NCBI GenBank assembly: GCA_903928325.1
Contig: CAIYQF010000395.1
Span: 1 to 10,455, forward strand
Reading direction: 5' to 3'
DNA: 10,455 nt
Source: an uncultured beta proteobacterium
GTDB taxonomy: Bacteria; Pseudomonadota; Gammaproteobacteria; Burkholderiales; Burkholderiaceae_C
Part shown: in pieces, positions 1 to 6,897 of the stretch
Position numbering within the stretch: the stretch's first letter is position 1
How the letters are laid out: each line of letters starts with the position of its first letter
Position numbers and translations under genes: made by a program
Notes under the pieces: model-generated
Database searches by the model: none
The model's input: only the letters and a program-made list of their open reading frames with translations
Told to the model about the DNA's origin: nothing

Positions 1-384
1 ACCGGTACCGCGCGGCTGACGCGCGCCGAGTTCATGAAGTTTCGCAACCTCGAGTTTGTGCGCGCCGAACAGGCCATTGGCGCCAGCCACGCTCGCATCA
101 TCTGGAAAGTGATCTTGCCCAACGCCTTGCCGCCGCTGATTGTGTCGGCCACACTGGCCATTGGCTCGGCGATATTGTTTGAGGCCGGCCTGTCGTTCTT
201 GGGATTGGGCGACCAGAACCGCATGAGCTGGGGCCTGATGATTGGCGCCAGCCGCCAGTACGTGCTGAGCTGCTGGTGGGCGGTGGCGTTTCCCGGCGCG
301 GCCATCTTCGTCACCGTGCTGGCGGTCAGCCTGATTGGCGACGGGCTGAACGACGCGCTCAACCCCAAACTGCGAGAGCGCTGA
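1..384 (+). CDS. DppC/OppC-like ABC transporter permease, C-terminal part
   Basis: Inner-membrane permease subunit of a dipeptide/oligopeptide/nickel-type ABC importer (BPD_transp_1 family). The 5' end lies outside the window; the visible part is 127 residues plus stop. The fragment opens with the ARLTRAEF segment typical of the cytoplasmic loop. The EAA loop follows at fragment residues 23-44 (EQAIGAS, then ILPNALP), which docks on the ATPase subunits. Hydrophobic membrane segments lie near residues 46-63 and 97-115. The ending GLNDALNPKLRER matches DppC/OppC/GsiD C-termini, which end shortly after a DxLNDxLDPR-like motif. The stop codon shares its last base with the start of the next ATPase gene, so the two should be translationally coupled. 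Family assignment is firm. The substrate cannot be read from this part, and the periplasmic binding protein and the DppB-like partner are presumably upstream. Confidence 0.93.
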   Translation, partial: TGTARLTRAEFMKFRNLEFVRAEQAIGASHARIIWKVILPNALPPLIVSATLAIGSAILFEAGLSFLGLGDQNRMSWGLMIGASRQYVLSCWWAVAFPGAAIFVTVLAVSLIGDGLNDALNPKLRER

Positions 385-1403
385 TGTCCACGCCCAAGAC
401 AGACGTCCTGCTTCAAGTGCACGACTTGCGGGTCGAGTTCAAGACCCGGCGCGGCACGGCCACGGTGCTGGCGGGAGTGGATTTGGCGGTGCACCACGGC
501 GAAACGCTGTGCGTGGTGGGCGAATCCGGCTGCGGCAAAAGCATGACGGCGCTGGCGCTACTGCGCTTGATACCGTCGCCGCCCGGGCGCATCAGCGCAG
601 GGCAGGTGCTGTTTGGCGGCGAAGACCTGCTGCAAGCCAGCGACGCGCGCATGCGCGAGGTGCGCGGCAACCGCATCTCCATGATCTTCCAAGAGCCCAT
701 GACCTCGCTCAACCCGGTGTTTACCGTGGGCGACCAGATTGGTGAATCCCTGCGCCTGCACGCCGGGCTGATCGCGGATGCTGCACGCGCCCAGGCTATT
801 GAGATGCTGCGCCAAGTGGGCATTGCGGCGCCCGAGCGGCGGGTGGACGAATACCCGCACCAGCTCTCGGGCGGCATGCGCCAGCGGGTGATGATTGCCA
901 TGGCGCTGGCCTGCCGCCCCGACATCCTGATCGCCGACGAACCCACCACCGCGCTGGACGTGACGGTGCAGGCCCAGATTTTTGACCTGCTGCGCGCGCT
1001 GCAGCGTGACAAGGGCACGGCCATTGTGCTGATCACCCACGACATGGGCGCCGTGGCCGAAATGGCCGACCGGGTGATGGTGATGTACGCCGGGCGCGTG
1101 GTGGAAGAAGGCCTGTGCGCCCAGGTGCTGGGCCAGCCCGGCCACCCCTACACGCGCGGCCTGATCGACTGCCTGCCCGCACTCGGCAGCAGCCAAAGCG
1201 GCGAACGCCAGGCCCTGGCCGAGATTGCCGGCATGGTGCCCTCCATCTGGGACTTGGGCACGGGTTGCGCCTTTCGAGCGCGCTGCCCGCAGGCGCAAGA
1301 CCGCTGCGCACACCAGGTGCCCCCCATGGCTGCGCTGCCCGACAGCAGCGCCACCGCACCGCACCGCAGCGCCTGCTGGTTGCACCAAGCGAGCACCGCA
1401 TGA
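384..1403 (+). CDS. DppD-like ABC transporter ATP-binding protein
   Basis: Cytoplasmic ATPase, 339 residues, of the peptide/nickel importer family (DppD/OppD/GsiA-like), normally paired with a DppF-like partner. Visible motifs are Walker A GESGCGKS (46-53), Q-loop Gln103 in IFQEPM, signature LSGGMRQR (161-168), Walker B ILIADEP (181-187, Glu186) and H-loop His219. The C-terminal oligo_HPY-type extension carries PGHPYTRGL (252-260) and four cysteines, 295, 301, 308 and 331 (C-x5-C-x6-C-x22-C). Structures of related peptide importers have a [4Fe-4S] cluster at this place, so a cluster here is inferred. The start is the ATG within the TGATG overlap with the permease stop; a weak GAGAG lies five bases before it. 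The same frame stays open upstream to 276, but that part only shadows the permease. It overlaps the next ATPase by ATGA. Length is usual for the family. Confidence 0.95.
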   Translation: MSTPKTDVLLQVHDLRVEFKTRRGTATVLAGVDLAVHHGETLCVVGESGCGKSMTALALLRLIPSPPGRISAGQVLFGGEDLLQASDARMREVRGNRISMIFQEPMTSLNPVFTVGDQIGESLRLHAGLIADAARAQAIEMLRQVGIAAPERRVDEYPHQLSGGMRQRVMIAMALACRPDILIADEPTTALDVTVQAQIFDLLRALQRDKGTAIVLITHDMGAVAEMADRVMVMYAGRVVEEGLCAQVLGQPGHPYTRGLIDCLPALGSSQSGERQALAEIAGMVPSIWDLGTGCAFRARCPQAQDRCAHQVPPMAALPDSSATAPHRSACWLHQASTA

Positions 1404-2449
1404 CCACGGCCACGCCACGCGCCAACCCGATGGAACCGCCCCTGCTGCAAGTGCAAGACCTGCAAGTGCACTTTGCCCGCCCGCGCACGGGCTGGCTGCA
1501 AAAGCCCGAGGTGGTGCGCGCGGTGGACGGGGTGAGCTTTTCCATCCCGCGCGGCACCACGCTGGCGCTGGTGGGCGAGTCCGGCTCGGGCAAAACCACC
1601 ACGGCGCTGGCGGTGATGCGCCTGGCCGCCATCACCGCAGGCCAGGTGCAACTGGGCGACACGCTGCTCAGCGGCCTGCAGGGCGAGGCCTTGCGGGCGG
1701 CGCGGCGGCGTTTTCAAATCATTTTTCAGGACCCGTTTTCATCCCTCAACCCGCGCGAGCGCGCCGGGGCCACGGTGCGTGCGCCGCTGGACCTGATGCA
1801 CATCGGCACGCCCCAAGAGCGCCAGGCGCGCGTGGACGCGCTGTTTGAGGCCGTGGGCCTGCGCCCCGAGCAGCAGCAGTTGTTTCCCCACCAGTTCTCG
1901 GGCGGGCAGCGCCAGCGCATCAACATTGCGCGCGCTCTGGCCACCAGCCCTGAGCTGGTGGTGTGCGACGAGCCGGTGTCGGCGCTGGACATTGCCATTC
2001 GCGCCCAGGTGCTCAACCTGCTGGTGCGCCTGCAAAAAGAGCGCGGCCTGACCTATCTGTTTATCTCGCACGACATGGCGGTGGTGGAACATATCTGCGA
2101 CGAAATCGCGGTGATGTACCTGGGCCAGATCGTGGAGCGCGCCCCGCGCCAGGCCTTTTTTGCCCGGCCGCTGCACCCCTACAGCGTGGCGCTGATGTCG
2201 GCCGTGCCCACGGTGCACGGCGGGCGCGCCCGCGCGGCGCAGCGCATCAAGCTGGTGGGCGACCCGCCCAGCCCCATCAACCCGCCGCCCGGTTGCCGCT
2301 TTGCCAGCCGCTGCCCGGTGGCCGAACCCGCCTGCAGCGCCGAGCTGCCGCCGTTGCGCGAGATTGCGCCAGGGCATTGGGTGCGGTGTCGGCGGGTGGA
2401 GCTGGTGGATGACCGTCCAGTGGCGCCACTGCAGTTGCCGCAGGCGTGA
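1400..2449 (+). CDS. DppF-like ABC transporter ATP-binding protein
   Basis: Second cytoplasmic ATPase of the importer, 349 residues, OppF/DppF-like. Motifs are Walker A GESGSGKT (59-66), Q-loop Gln110 in IIFQDPF followed by SSLNPR (typical of the F-type subunit), signature FSGGQRQR (166-173), Walker B LVVCDEP (186-192, Glu191) and H-loop His224. The C-terminal extension has LHPYSVALMSAVP (258-270) and four cysteines at 299, 305, 312 and 330, the same C-x5-C-x6-C spacing as in the first ATPase. The start is the ATG in the ATGA overlap with the preceding stop, and the usual N-terminal LLQVQDLQVHF follows within 15 residues. An insertion-like stretch before the first strand's end (GWLQKPEVVRAVDGV) is normal for DppF proteins. 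It is the last gene of the transporter operon in view. No clear intrinsic terminator follows. Confidence 0.95.
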   Translation: MTTATPRANPMEPPLLQVQDLQVHFARPRTGWLQKPEVVRAVDGVSFSIPRGTTLALVGESGSGKTTTALAVMRLAAITAGQVQLGDTLLSGLQGEALRAARRRFQIIFQDPFSSLNPRERAGATVRAPLDLMHIGTPQERQARVDALFEAVGLRPEQQQLFPHQFSGGQRQRINIARALATSPELVVCDEPVSALDIAIRAQVLNLLVRLQKERGLTYLFISHDMAVVEHICDEIAVMYLGQIVERAPRQAFFARPLHPYSVALMSAVPTVHGGRARAAQRIKLVGDPPSPINPPPGCRFASRCPVAEPACSAELPPLREIAPGHWVRCRRVELVDDRPVAPLQLPQA

Positions 2450-2770
2450 GTTCTCCCTCCGTCCCTTGCACTTTTGTAGGATCGCGGCTAACTCGGTTTG
2501 GTAATGCGGCTTGGTAAGCTGTGGCTTGGTGGATTAAGAAAACCCTATGCTGTTAACTTATACCGCCGTCGAGCACACGCTGCCGTCCAAAAACAATGGG
2601 GTTCGTCAGACCTTGTTGCTGCATCCGTTTACCCGTACGCATCAATGCCCCCAAGGCCTCAACCCCCCCCTCCCGCGTGCATTGCACCGCGCATCTATAG
2701 TTGGCCTGCACCAAGCCTGGTTTGCCCGGCGCGGCAGTTTTACCTTTTCCCCCCCTTTGTGAGTTCGCCC
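2450..2770. other. 321-base intergenic region, possible promoter region
   Basis: This is the only long gap in the window. It is visibly AT-richer than the genes around it, especially 2495-2600. It holds three copies of TTGGT at 2498, 2511 and 2526, the last two as GGCTTGGT 15 bases apart. It also has a palindromic GTTAAC at 2552-2557 and runs of eight C (2663-2670) and seven C (2749-2755). The frame of the downstream amidohydrolase is open through most of the gap, but the translation is proline- and arginine-rich, unlike the family's N-terminus, so I treat it as non-coding. I see no hairpin plus T-run to end the transporter operon. Transcription of 2771 onward may begin here. Confidence 0.5.
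2696..2701 (+). promoter_or_regulatory. Possible -10 element (TATAGT)
   Basis: TATAGT matches the sigma-70 -10 consensus at five of six bases and lies about 70 bases before the amidohydrolase ATG. The region 16-18 bases upstream (around 2672-2679) is GC-rich and holds no recognisable TTGACA-like box, nor is there a TGn extension. It could belong to an activator-dependent promoter or be chance. Confidence is low. Confidence 0.2.
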
Positions 2771-4438
2771 ATGACCACCACCATTTACGCCGCCCGCACC
2801 ATCCTCACCATGAACCCGATGCAGCCGCAGGCCACGCACGTGGCGGTGCGCGATGGGCGCATTTTGGGAGTGGGCGACCTGGCTACGCTGGCGCTGTGGG
2901 GGCCGTACACGCTGGACACGCGCTTTGCCGACAAAGTGCTGATGCCCGGCCTGGTGGAAGGCCACTGCCACCTCAAAGAAGGCAGCATGTGGGACATGCA
3001 CTACCTGGGCTGGTTTGACCGGCGCGACCCGCAGGGCAAGGTGTGGAGCGGGCTGCGATCGATGGAGGCGGTGGTCAACCGCTTGGCCGCGATTGACGCG
3101 CAAATGCGCGCCGACGGTGCCAGCCCCACCGAGCCGCTGATCGCCTGGGGATTCGACCCGATTTACTTCGGCGGCGAACGCATGACGGTGGAGCACCTGG
3201 ACCGCGCCAGCAGCGCGCGCCCCATCGTGATAGCCCACGCCAACGGCCACCTGATGAACGTGAACACACCCATGCTCACGCTGGCGGGCATTGACGCGGA
3301 CAATGAGGTCGAAGGCGTCATCAAATTTGCCAGCGGCGCGCTGGCGGGCCAGCCCACGGGCGAGCTGCAAGAGCCCGCCGCCATGTTTTTGGTGATCCGC
3401 AAGGTGGGCGACGCCGGGCTGCTCTCGCCCATGACGGTAGAGGGCGTGAAGTCCTTTGCCGCGCTGGCCTGCATGCAGGGCGTGACCACCGCCACCGACC
3501 TGGTGAACAAACTCACCGACGCCGACTGCCTGACCTTGGAGACGGCGCTGGCGCAAGACGACTGCGGCGTGCGCATCTTGCCGGCGTTTCAGGCCTTTCA
3601 TGGCACGCACGGCGCGGCACTGGGCGCGGCCCATGTGCAGTCCCTGGTGGCCCGCAACACCGACCGCCTGCGCTACGGCCTGGTAAAGATGATGCTGGAC
3701 GGCTCCATCCAGGGCTTTAGCGCCCGGCTGCGCTGGCCGGGCTATTTCAACGGCGCGCCCAACGGCATCTGGGTGACGGCCCCGGCGCAGTACGAGGCCG
3801 ACTTTGAAACCTACCACCGCGCGGGCCTGCTGGTGCACACCCACACCAACGGCGACGAGGCCAGCGAGGTGGCCGTCAACGCCATTGAGCGCGTGCTGAC
3901 CCGCGCGCCGCGCGCCGACCACCGCCACACCTTGCAGCACGCGCAAATGGTGGACGCACCGCTGTTTCGCCGCATGGCCGCGCTGGGCCTGTGCGCCAAT
4001 TTGTTTGCCAACCACCTGTGGTACTGGGGCGACCAGCACTACGAGATGACCATGGGCCCGGACCGCGCCCACCGGCTCGACGGCTGCGCCAGCGCCCTGG
4101 CCGCCGGGGTGAACCTGGCCATCCATTCCGACGCGCCGGTCACGCCGCTGGGGCCGCTGTTTACCGCCTGGTGCGCAGTCAACCGCGTCACGCCCCAAGG
4201 CCGCGTGCTGGGCGAAGCCGAACGCATCAGCGTGGAACAGGCGCTGCGCGCCATCACCCTGGGCGCGGCCTGGACGCTCAAGCTGGACCACGAGATTGGC
4301 AGCATTGAATGCGGCAAGCGCGCCGACTTTTGCGTGCTGGAAGACGACCCGCTGGCCGTGGAGCCGATGCGCCTGAAAGACATTGCCGTGTGGGGCACGG
4401 TGCTCTCAGGCCAGGTGTTTCAAGCCCGTGGCGCCTGA
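2771..4438 (+). CDS. YtcJ-like metal-dependent amidohydrolase (Amidohydro_3)
   Basis: Predicted cytoplasmic hydrolase of 555 residues in the amidohydrolase superfamily, acting on an unknown amide-like or cyclic C-N substrate. The N-terminal composite domain has the usual form, YAARTILTMNP then VAVRDGRILGVG (6-35). The first metal motif is HCH (His65, His67) in LVEGHCHLKEG. Lys306 in VKMMLDGS is the likely metal-bridging lysine. Further ligands are probably His356/His358 in HTHTNGD and His390 in TLQHAQ. Asp454 in IHSDAPVTPLGP is the expected catalytic aspartate. The C-terminal GSIECGKRADFCVLEDDP (510-527) is typical of this superfamily. There is no signal peptide. The chosen start is ATG 2771; an in-frame GTG at 2759 would add only four residues, and no strong ribosome site separates them. 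It follows a peptide-type ABC importer, suggesting but not proving that imported cargo is its substrate. Family is sure, substrate unknown. Confidence 0.92.
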   Translation: MTTTIYAARTILTMNPMQPQATHVAVRDGRILGVGDLATLALWGPYTLDTRFADKVLMPGLVEGHCHLKEGSMWDMHYLGWFDRRDPQGKVWSGLRSMEAVVNRLAAIDAQMRADGASPTEPLIAWGFDPIYFGGERMTVEHLDRASSARPIVIAHANGHLMNVNTPMLTLAGIDADNEVEGVIKFASGALAGQPTGELQEPAAMFLVIRKVGDAGLLSPMTVEGVKSFAALACMQGVTTATDLVNKLTDADCLTLETALAQDDCGVRILPAFQAFHGTHGAALGAAHVQSLVARNTDRLRYGLVKMMLDGSIQGFSARLRWPGYFNGAPNGIWVTAPAQYEADFETYHRAGLLVHTHTNGDEASEVAVNAIERVLTRAPRADHRHTLQHAQMVDAPLFRRMAALGLCANLFANHLWYWGDQHYEMTMGPDRAHRLDGCASALAAGVNLAIHSDAPVTPLGPLFTAWCAVNRVTPQGRVLGEAERISVEQALRAITLGAAWTLKLDHEIGSIECGKRADFCVLEDDPLAVEPMRLKDIAVWGTVLSGQVFQARGA

Positions 4439-5453
4439 GGCCGCGCGCCAGGCGGCGGCCGAGGCGACCGTAGTCAGGCGCCTACCGCTGACCGTGATTG
4501 GCGGCTTTTTGGGCGCGGGCAAAACCACGCTGCTGCAACACTGGCTGAGCCACGCCGCAGGCCAGCGCCTGGCGATATTGGTCAACGACTTTGGCGCGCT
4601 CAACCTGGACGCCAGCCTGATTGCCGCGCAAAGCGGCGACACCTTTGCGCTGACCAATGGCTGCGTGTGCTGCCAAATAGGCGACGACATGGGCCGCGCC
4701 CTGGGCCAGGTGCTGGACCGCGGCCACGACTTTGACGGCGTGGTGATTGAGGCCAGCGGCGTGTCCGACCCCTGGCGCATTGCGCAAATGGGCCGCGCCG
4801 ACCCCGGGCTGTGCTTGGACGGCGTGATCGTGGTGCTGGACGCCAGCTGCGCCCTGGCCCAAGCCCAGGACCCGCTGCTGGCCGACACCCTGCTGCGCCA
4901 GGTGCGCGCCGCCGACCAGCTGGTGCTCAACCACGCCGACGAGGCCAGCGCCGCACAACTGCAAGCCCTGAGCGACTGGCTGGAGGGCGTGGCACCCGGC
5001 GTGGCCCAGTGGCCCACCAGCCGCGCACAAGTGCCGCTGGCGGTGCTGAGCAGCGCCGCACTGACCGACGCGCCGCGCTGGACCGCGCGCCACGCGGCAC
5101 CGGGACCGCTGGTCACCGGGCAGCCAAGCCAAGCCGCCACGGCGCACACCGCGTCGCTACCGGCACCCGCGCACGCCCAGCAGTTCGCCAGCTGGTCCTG
5201 CCAGCCGCAGCGCCGCTTTGCAAGCAGTGCGCTCCAGGCCTGGCTCAAAGCCCCGCCACGCGGTCTGCTACGCTTGAAAGGCTGGGTCGCGAGTGACCAG
5301 GCGTCAGGGCAGTGGCTGGAAGTGCAATTTGCCGGGCGCCAGGGCAGCGTGCGCAAATGCGCAGCGCCTGCCGACGGGGCGGCGCTGGTGGCCATCGGGC
5401 TGGCGCAGCAGCTGCCCACCCTTGAACTCAATTCCTTTTTTGGAGACCGCTGA
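4428..5453 (+). CDS. CobW/COG0523-family G3E GTPase (putative metallochaperone)
   Basis: Cytoplasmic GTPase of the CobW/YjiA/ZNG group, 341 residues from a GTG start. Members use GTP hydrolysis to help load metal, often zinc, into client proteins. Visible parts are the P-loop GGFLGAGKTT (25-34), VNDFG (52-56), the CxCC metal-binding motif in NGCVCC (77-82), VVIEASGVSDP (105-115), VIVVLDAS (133-140) and a CobW_C-like domain from about 252 to the end. The usual guanine-binding NKxD reads NHAD (168-171), an unusual change. There is no histidine-rich linker. The start is uncertain: GTG 4428 overlaps the amidohydrolase stop by 11 bases and fits the family length; a TTG at 4383 is possible but adds an atypical Cys-rich leader. 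No clear ribosome site is seen, consistent with coupling to the upstream gene. A zinc-type methyltransferase begins one base after its stop. Which metal and client it serves is inference only. Confidence 0.9.
   Translation: MAPEAARQAAAEATVVRRLPLTVIGGFLGAGKTTLLQHWLSHAAGQRLAILVNDFGALNLDASLIAAQSGDTFALTNGCVCCQIGDDMGRALGQVLDRGHDFDGVVIEASGVSDPWRIAQMGRADPGLCLDGVIVVLDASCALAQAQDPLLADTLLRQVRAADQLVLNHADEASAAQLQALSDWLEGVAPGVAQWPTSRAQVPLAVLSSAALTDAPRWTARHAAPGPLVTGQPSQAATAHTASLPAPAHAQQFASWSCQPQRRFASSALQAWLKAPPRGLLRLKGWVASDQASGQWLEVQFAGRQGSVRKCAAPADGAALVAIGLAQQLPTLELNSFFGDR
5442..5446 (+). promoter_or_regulatory. Ribosome binding site of the homocysteine methyltransferase gene
   Basis: GGAGA lies eight bases before ATG 5455, inside the last codons of the CobW-like gene. 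It fixes the methyltransferase start and rules out the longer in-frame extension reaching back to 5293. Confidence 0.75.
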
Positions 5454-5454
5454 C

Positions 5455-6351
5455 ATGGCAAACCACATCACCATCCTCGACGGCGGCATGGGCCGCGAAC
5501 TCAAGCGCATGGGCGCGCCGTTTCAGCAGCCCGAATGGTCGGCGCTGGCGCTGCTGGAGGGGCCGCAGTTTGTGCGCCAAGCGCACGACGCCTTTGTGCA
5601 AGGCGGGGCGCAGCTCATCACCACCAACAGCTACGCGGTGGTGCCGTTTCACATCGGCCAAGAACGCTTTGAAGCCCAGGGCGTGGCGCTGGCCCGACTC
5701 TCTGGCGAACTGGCCCGCGCCAGCGCCGACGCCGCGCCGCACAAGGTGACGGTGGCGGGCTCGCTACCCCCGGCGCTGGGCTCCTACCGGCCTGATTTGT
5801 TTGAGCACGCGGCCTCGGTGCGCATCCACCAGGCACTGATCGAGGGCCTGGACGCCACGGTGGACGTGTGGCTGGCCGAGACGCAAAGCTCGATTGCCGA
5901 AATCCGCGCGGTGCATGCCGCCCTGAAAGGCAACCCCAAGCCGCTGTGGATCTCCTTCACCCTGGACGACGAGCCCGAGGGCGACACGCCGGTGCTGCGC
6001 TCGGGCGAACCCGTGGACCAGGCCGTGGCCGTGGCGCTGGAACTGGGCGCCCAGGCGGTGCTGTTCAACTGCAGCCAGCCCGAGGTGATGGAAGCCGCCG
6101 TGGTGGCCGCCAAGCAGGCGCTGACACAGGCGGGTTCGGACATCGCCATTGGCGTGTACGCCAACGCCTTCCCCGCCCAGTCCAAAAAAGCCACGGCCAA
6201 CGCCGTCATTTTGGATATCCGCGAGGACCTGGACCCGCTGTCTTATGTGGGCTGGGCGCGGCGCTGGGTGGACCAGGGCGCCACCCTGGTGGGCGGCTGC
6301 TGCGGCATTTCGCCCCAGCATATCGCCGAGCTGGCACGGCATTTCGCCTGA
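5455..6351 (+). CDS. Homocysteine S-methyltransferase family protein
   Basis: Zinc-dependent methyltransferase of the Pfam S-methyl_trans family (MmuM/BHMT/N-terminal MetH type), 298 residues, a usual length for a stand-alone enzyme. It is expected to transfer a methyl group from a donor such as S-methylmethionine or a betaine to homocysteine, making methionine in the cytoplasm. Motifs are LDGGMGRELKRMG (8-20), GGAQLITTNSY (50-60) and AETQSS (141-146). The three zinc cysteines are Cys206 in LFNCSQPE and Cys282/Cys283 in VGGCCGISPQHI. It has no cobalamin-binding domain, so it is not a full MetH. A good GGAGA site precedes the ATG, which lies one base after the CobW-like stop. The pairing with a possible metal chaperone is suggestive because the enzyme needs zinc. 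The methyl donor cannot be told from sequence; similarity to E. coli MmuM is moderate, so no symbol is given. Confidence 0.9.
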   Translation: MANHITILDGGMGRELKRMGAPFQQPEWSALALLEGPQFVRQAHDAFVQGGAQLITTNSYAVVPFHIGQERFEAQGVALARLSGELARASADAAPHKVTVAGSLPPALGSYRPDLFEHAASVRIHQALIEGLDATVDVWLAETQSSIAEIRAVHAALKGNPKPLWISFTLDDEPEGDTPVLRSGEPVDQAVAVALELGAQAVLFNCSQPEVMEAAVVAAKQALTQAGSDIAIGVYANAFPAQSKKATANAVILDIREDLDPLSYVGWARRWVDQGATLVGGCCGISPQHIAELARHFA

Positions 6352-6408
6352 GCGACTGCCACAGCGTCCATCGCCCTGGGGGGCAGCTACAGTGGCAATT
6401 TTTGAATC

Positions 6409-6413
6409 AAGGA
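6409..6413 (+). promoter_or_regulatory. Ribosome binding site supporting the GTG start of the thioesterase
   Basis: AAGGA lies seven bases before GTG 6421. It supports the GTG as the true start, as does the alignment of the resulting N-terminus with E. coli YdiI. Confidence 0.75.
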
Positions 6414-6420
6414 CCCTGAC

Positions 6421-6843
6421 GTGCGCATTTGGCAAAAACCCATCTCTGTAGAAATCCTCACCCAAGGCACCGCCAACACGGCGGACAGCCACCTTGGCAT
6501 TGAGTTTGTGGAGGTGGGGGACGACTACATCGTTGGCCGCGTGCCGGTGGACGCGCGCACGCGCCAGCCCTATGGCCTGTTGCACGGCGGCATCTCGGTG
6601 GTGCTGGCCGAAACTCTGGGCTCGTGTGGCGCGGCGTTTTCCACGCCACCAGACTACCGCGCGGTGGGCCTGGACATCAACGCCAACCACCTCAAGGGCG
6701 TCAAGAGCGGCTGGGTGACCGGCACCGCGCGGCCCGTGCACCGGGGGCGCACCACCCATGTGTGGCAGATTGAGCTGCGCGACGAGGCGGGCGATTTGAC
6801 TTGCCTCTCGCGCATCACCATGGCGATTTTGGCCCCGCGCTAA
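6421..6843 (+). CDS. Hotdog-fold acyl-CoA thioesterase, YdiI/MenI-like
   Basis: Small cytoplasmic thioesterase of 140 residues, the same size class as E. coli YdiI (MenI, 1,4-dihydroxy-2-naphthoyl-CoA hydrolase). It follows YdiI nearly end to end: an IWQKPISVEIL start, PVDARTRQPYGLLHGG (42-57), SVVLAETLGS (59-68), GLDINANH (83-90), HVWQIEL (113-119) and SRITMAIL (130-137). Glu64 is the expected catalytic carboxylate and His55 sits in the conserved HGG. The start is GTG, backed by AAGGA seven bases upstream. The gene stands 69 bases after the methyltransferase and 61 before the sulfatase, so it may share their transcript. Betaproteobacteria generally use ubiquinone and no other menaquinone gene is in view, so the native substrate may be another aromatic or short acyl-CoA. 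Fold and activity class are well supported; the substrate is open. Confidence 0.9.
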   Translation: MRIWQKPISVEILTQGTANTADSHLGIEFVEVGDDYIVGRVPVDARTRQPYGLLHGGISVVLAETLGSCGAAFSTPPDYRAVGLDINANHLKGVKSGWVTGTARPVHRGRTTHVWQIELRDEAGDLTCLSRITMAILAPR

Positions 6844-6853
6844 ATGCACCACC

Positions 6854-6865
6854 GCACTGAAGTGC
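6854..6865. repeat. Short inverted repeat between thioesterase and sulfatase genes
   Basis: GCACT-GA-AGTGC is a five-base inverted repeat around a two-base centre, in the 61-base gap before the sulfatase. The word TGCACC also occurs directly repeated at 6845 and 6863. No T-run follows, so it is not an intrinsic terminator. It could be an operator half-site pair or chance. Confidence 0.25.
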
Positions 6866-6892
6866 ACCGCTTCACCCTTGGCCCCGTACCCT

Positions 6893-6897
6893 GGAGA
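6893..6897 (+). promoter_or_regulatory. Ribosome binding site of the sulfatase gene
   Basis: GGAGA stands seven bases before ATG 6905. It selects this ATG over the in-frame TTG at 6878, from which the site itself would be translated. Confidence 0.75.

Noticed and set aside
558..1418. A 286-codon open frame on the minus strand
   Set aside because: Antisense to the DppD-like ATPase, with low-complexity composition and no domain.
2466..2494. TTGCAC-17-TAACTC as a sigma-70 promoter
   Set aside because: Only about three of six bases match in each box, no better than chance.
2547..2762. A 71-codon plus-strand open frame in the gap
   Set aside because: No ribosome site and no recognisable motif. 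It includes translated C-tracts and competes with nothing conserved, so it is not supported as a gene.
2498..2770. In-frame N-terminal extension of the amidohydrolase
   Set aside because: The extension is AT-richer with atypical codons and encodes a proline- and arginine-rich stretch. The family's N-terminal motif begins right after ATG 2771.
2642..4291. A 549-codon open frame on the minus strand
   Set aside because: It lies wholly opposite the amidohydrolase, which has clear family motifs. Its translation is rich in His, Gln, Gly, Arg and Ala without recognisable domains, as expected of an antisense frame in GC-rich DNA.
5293..5454. In-frame N-terminal extension of the methyltransferase
   Set aside because: It overlaps the conserved C-terminal domain of the CobW-like gene, and the GGAGA site at 5442 points to ATG 5455.
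6373..6384. GCCC/GGGC stem as a terminator after the methyltransferase gene
   Set aside because: The stem is only four bases, and the T-run at 6399-6403 is too far from it to form an intrinsic terminator.
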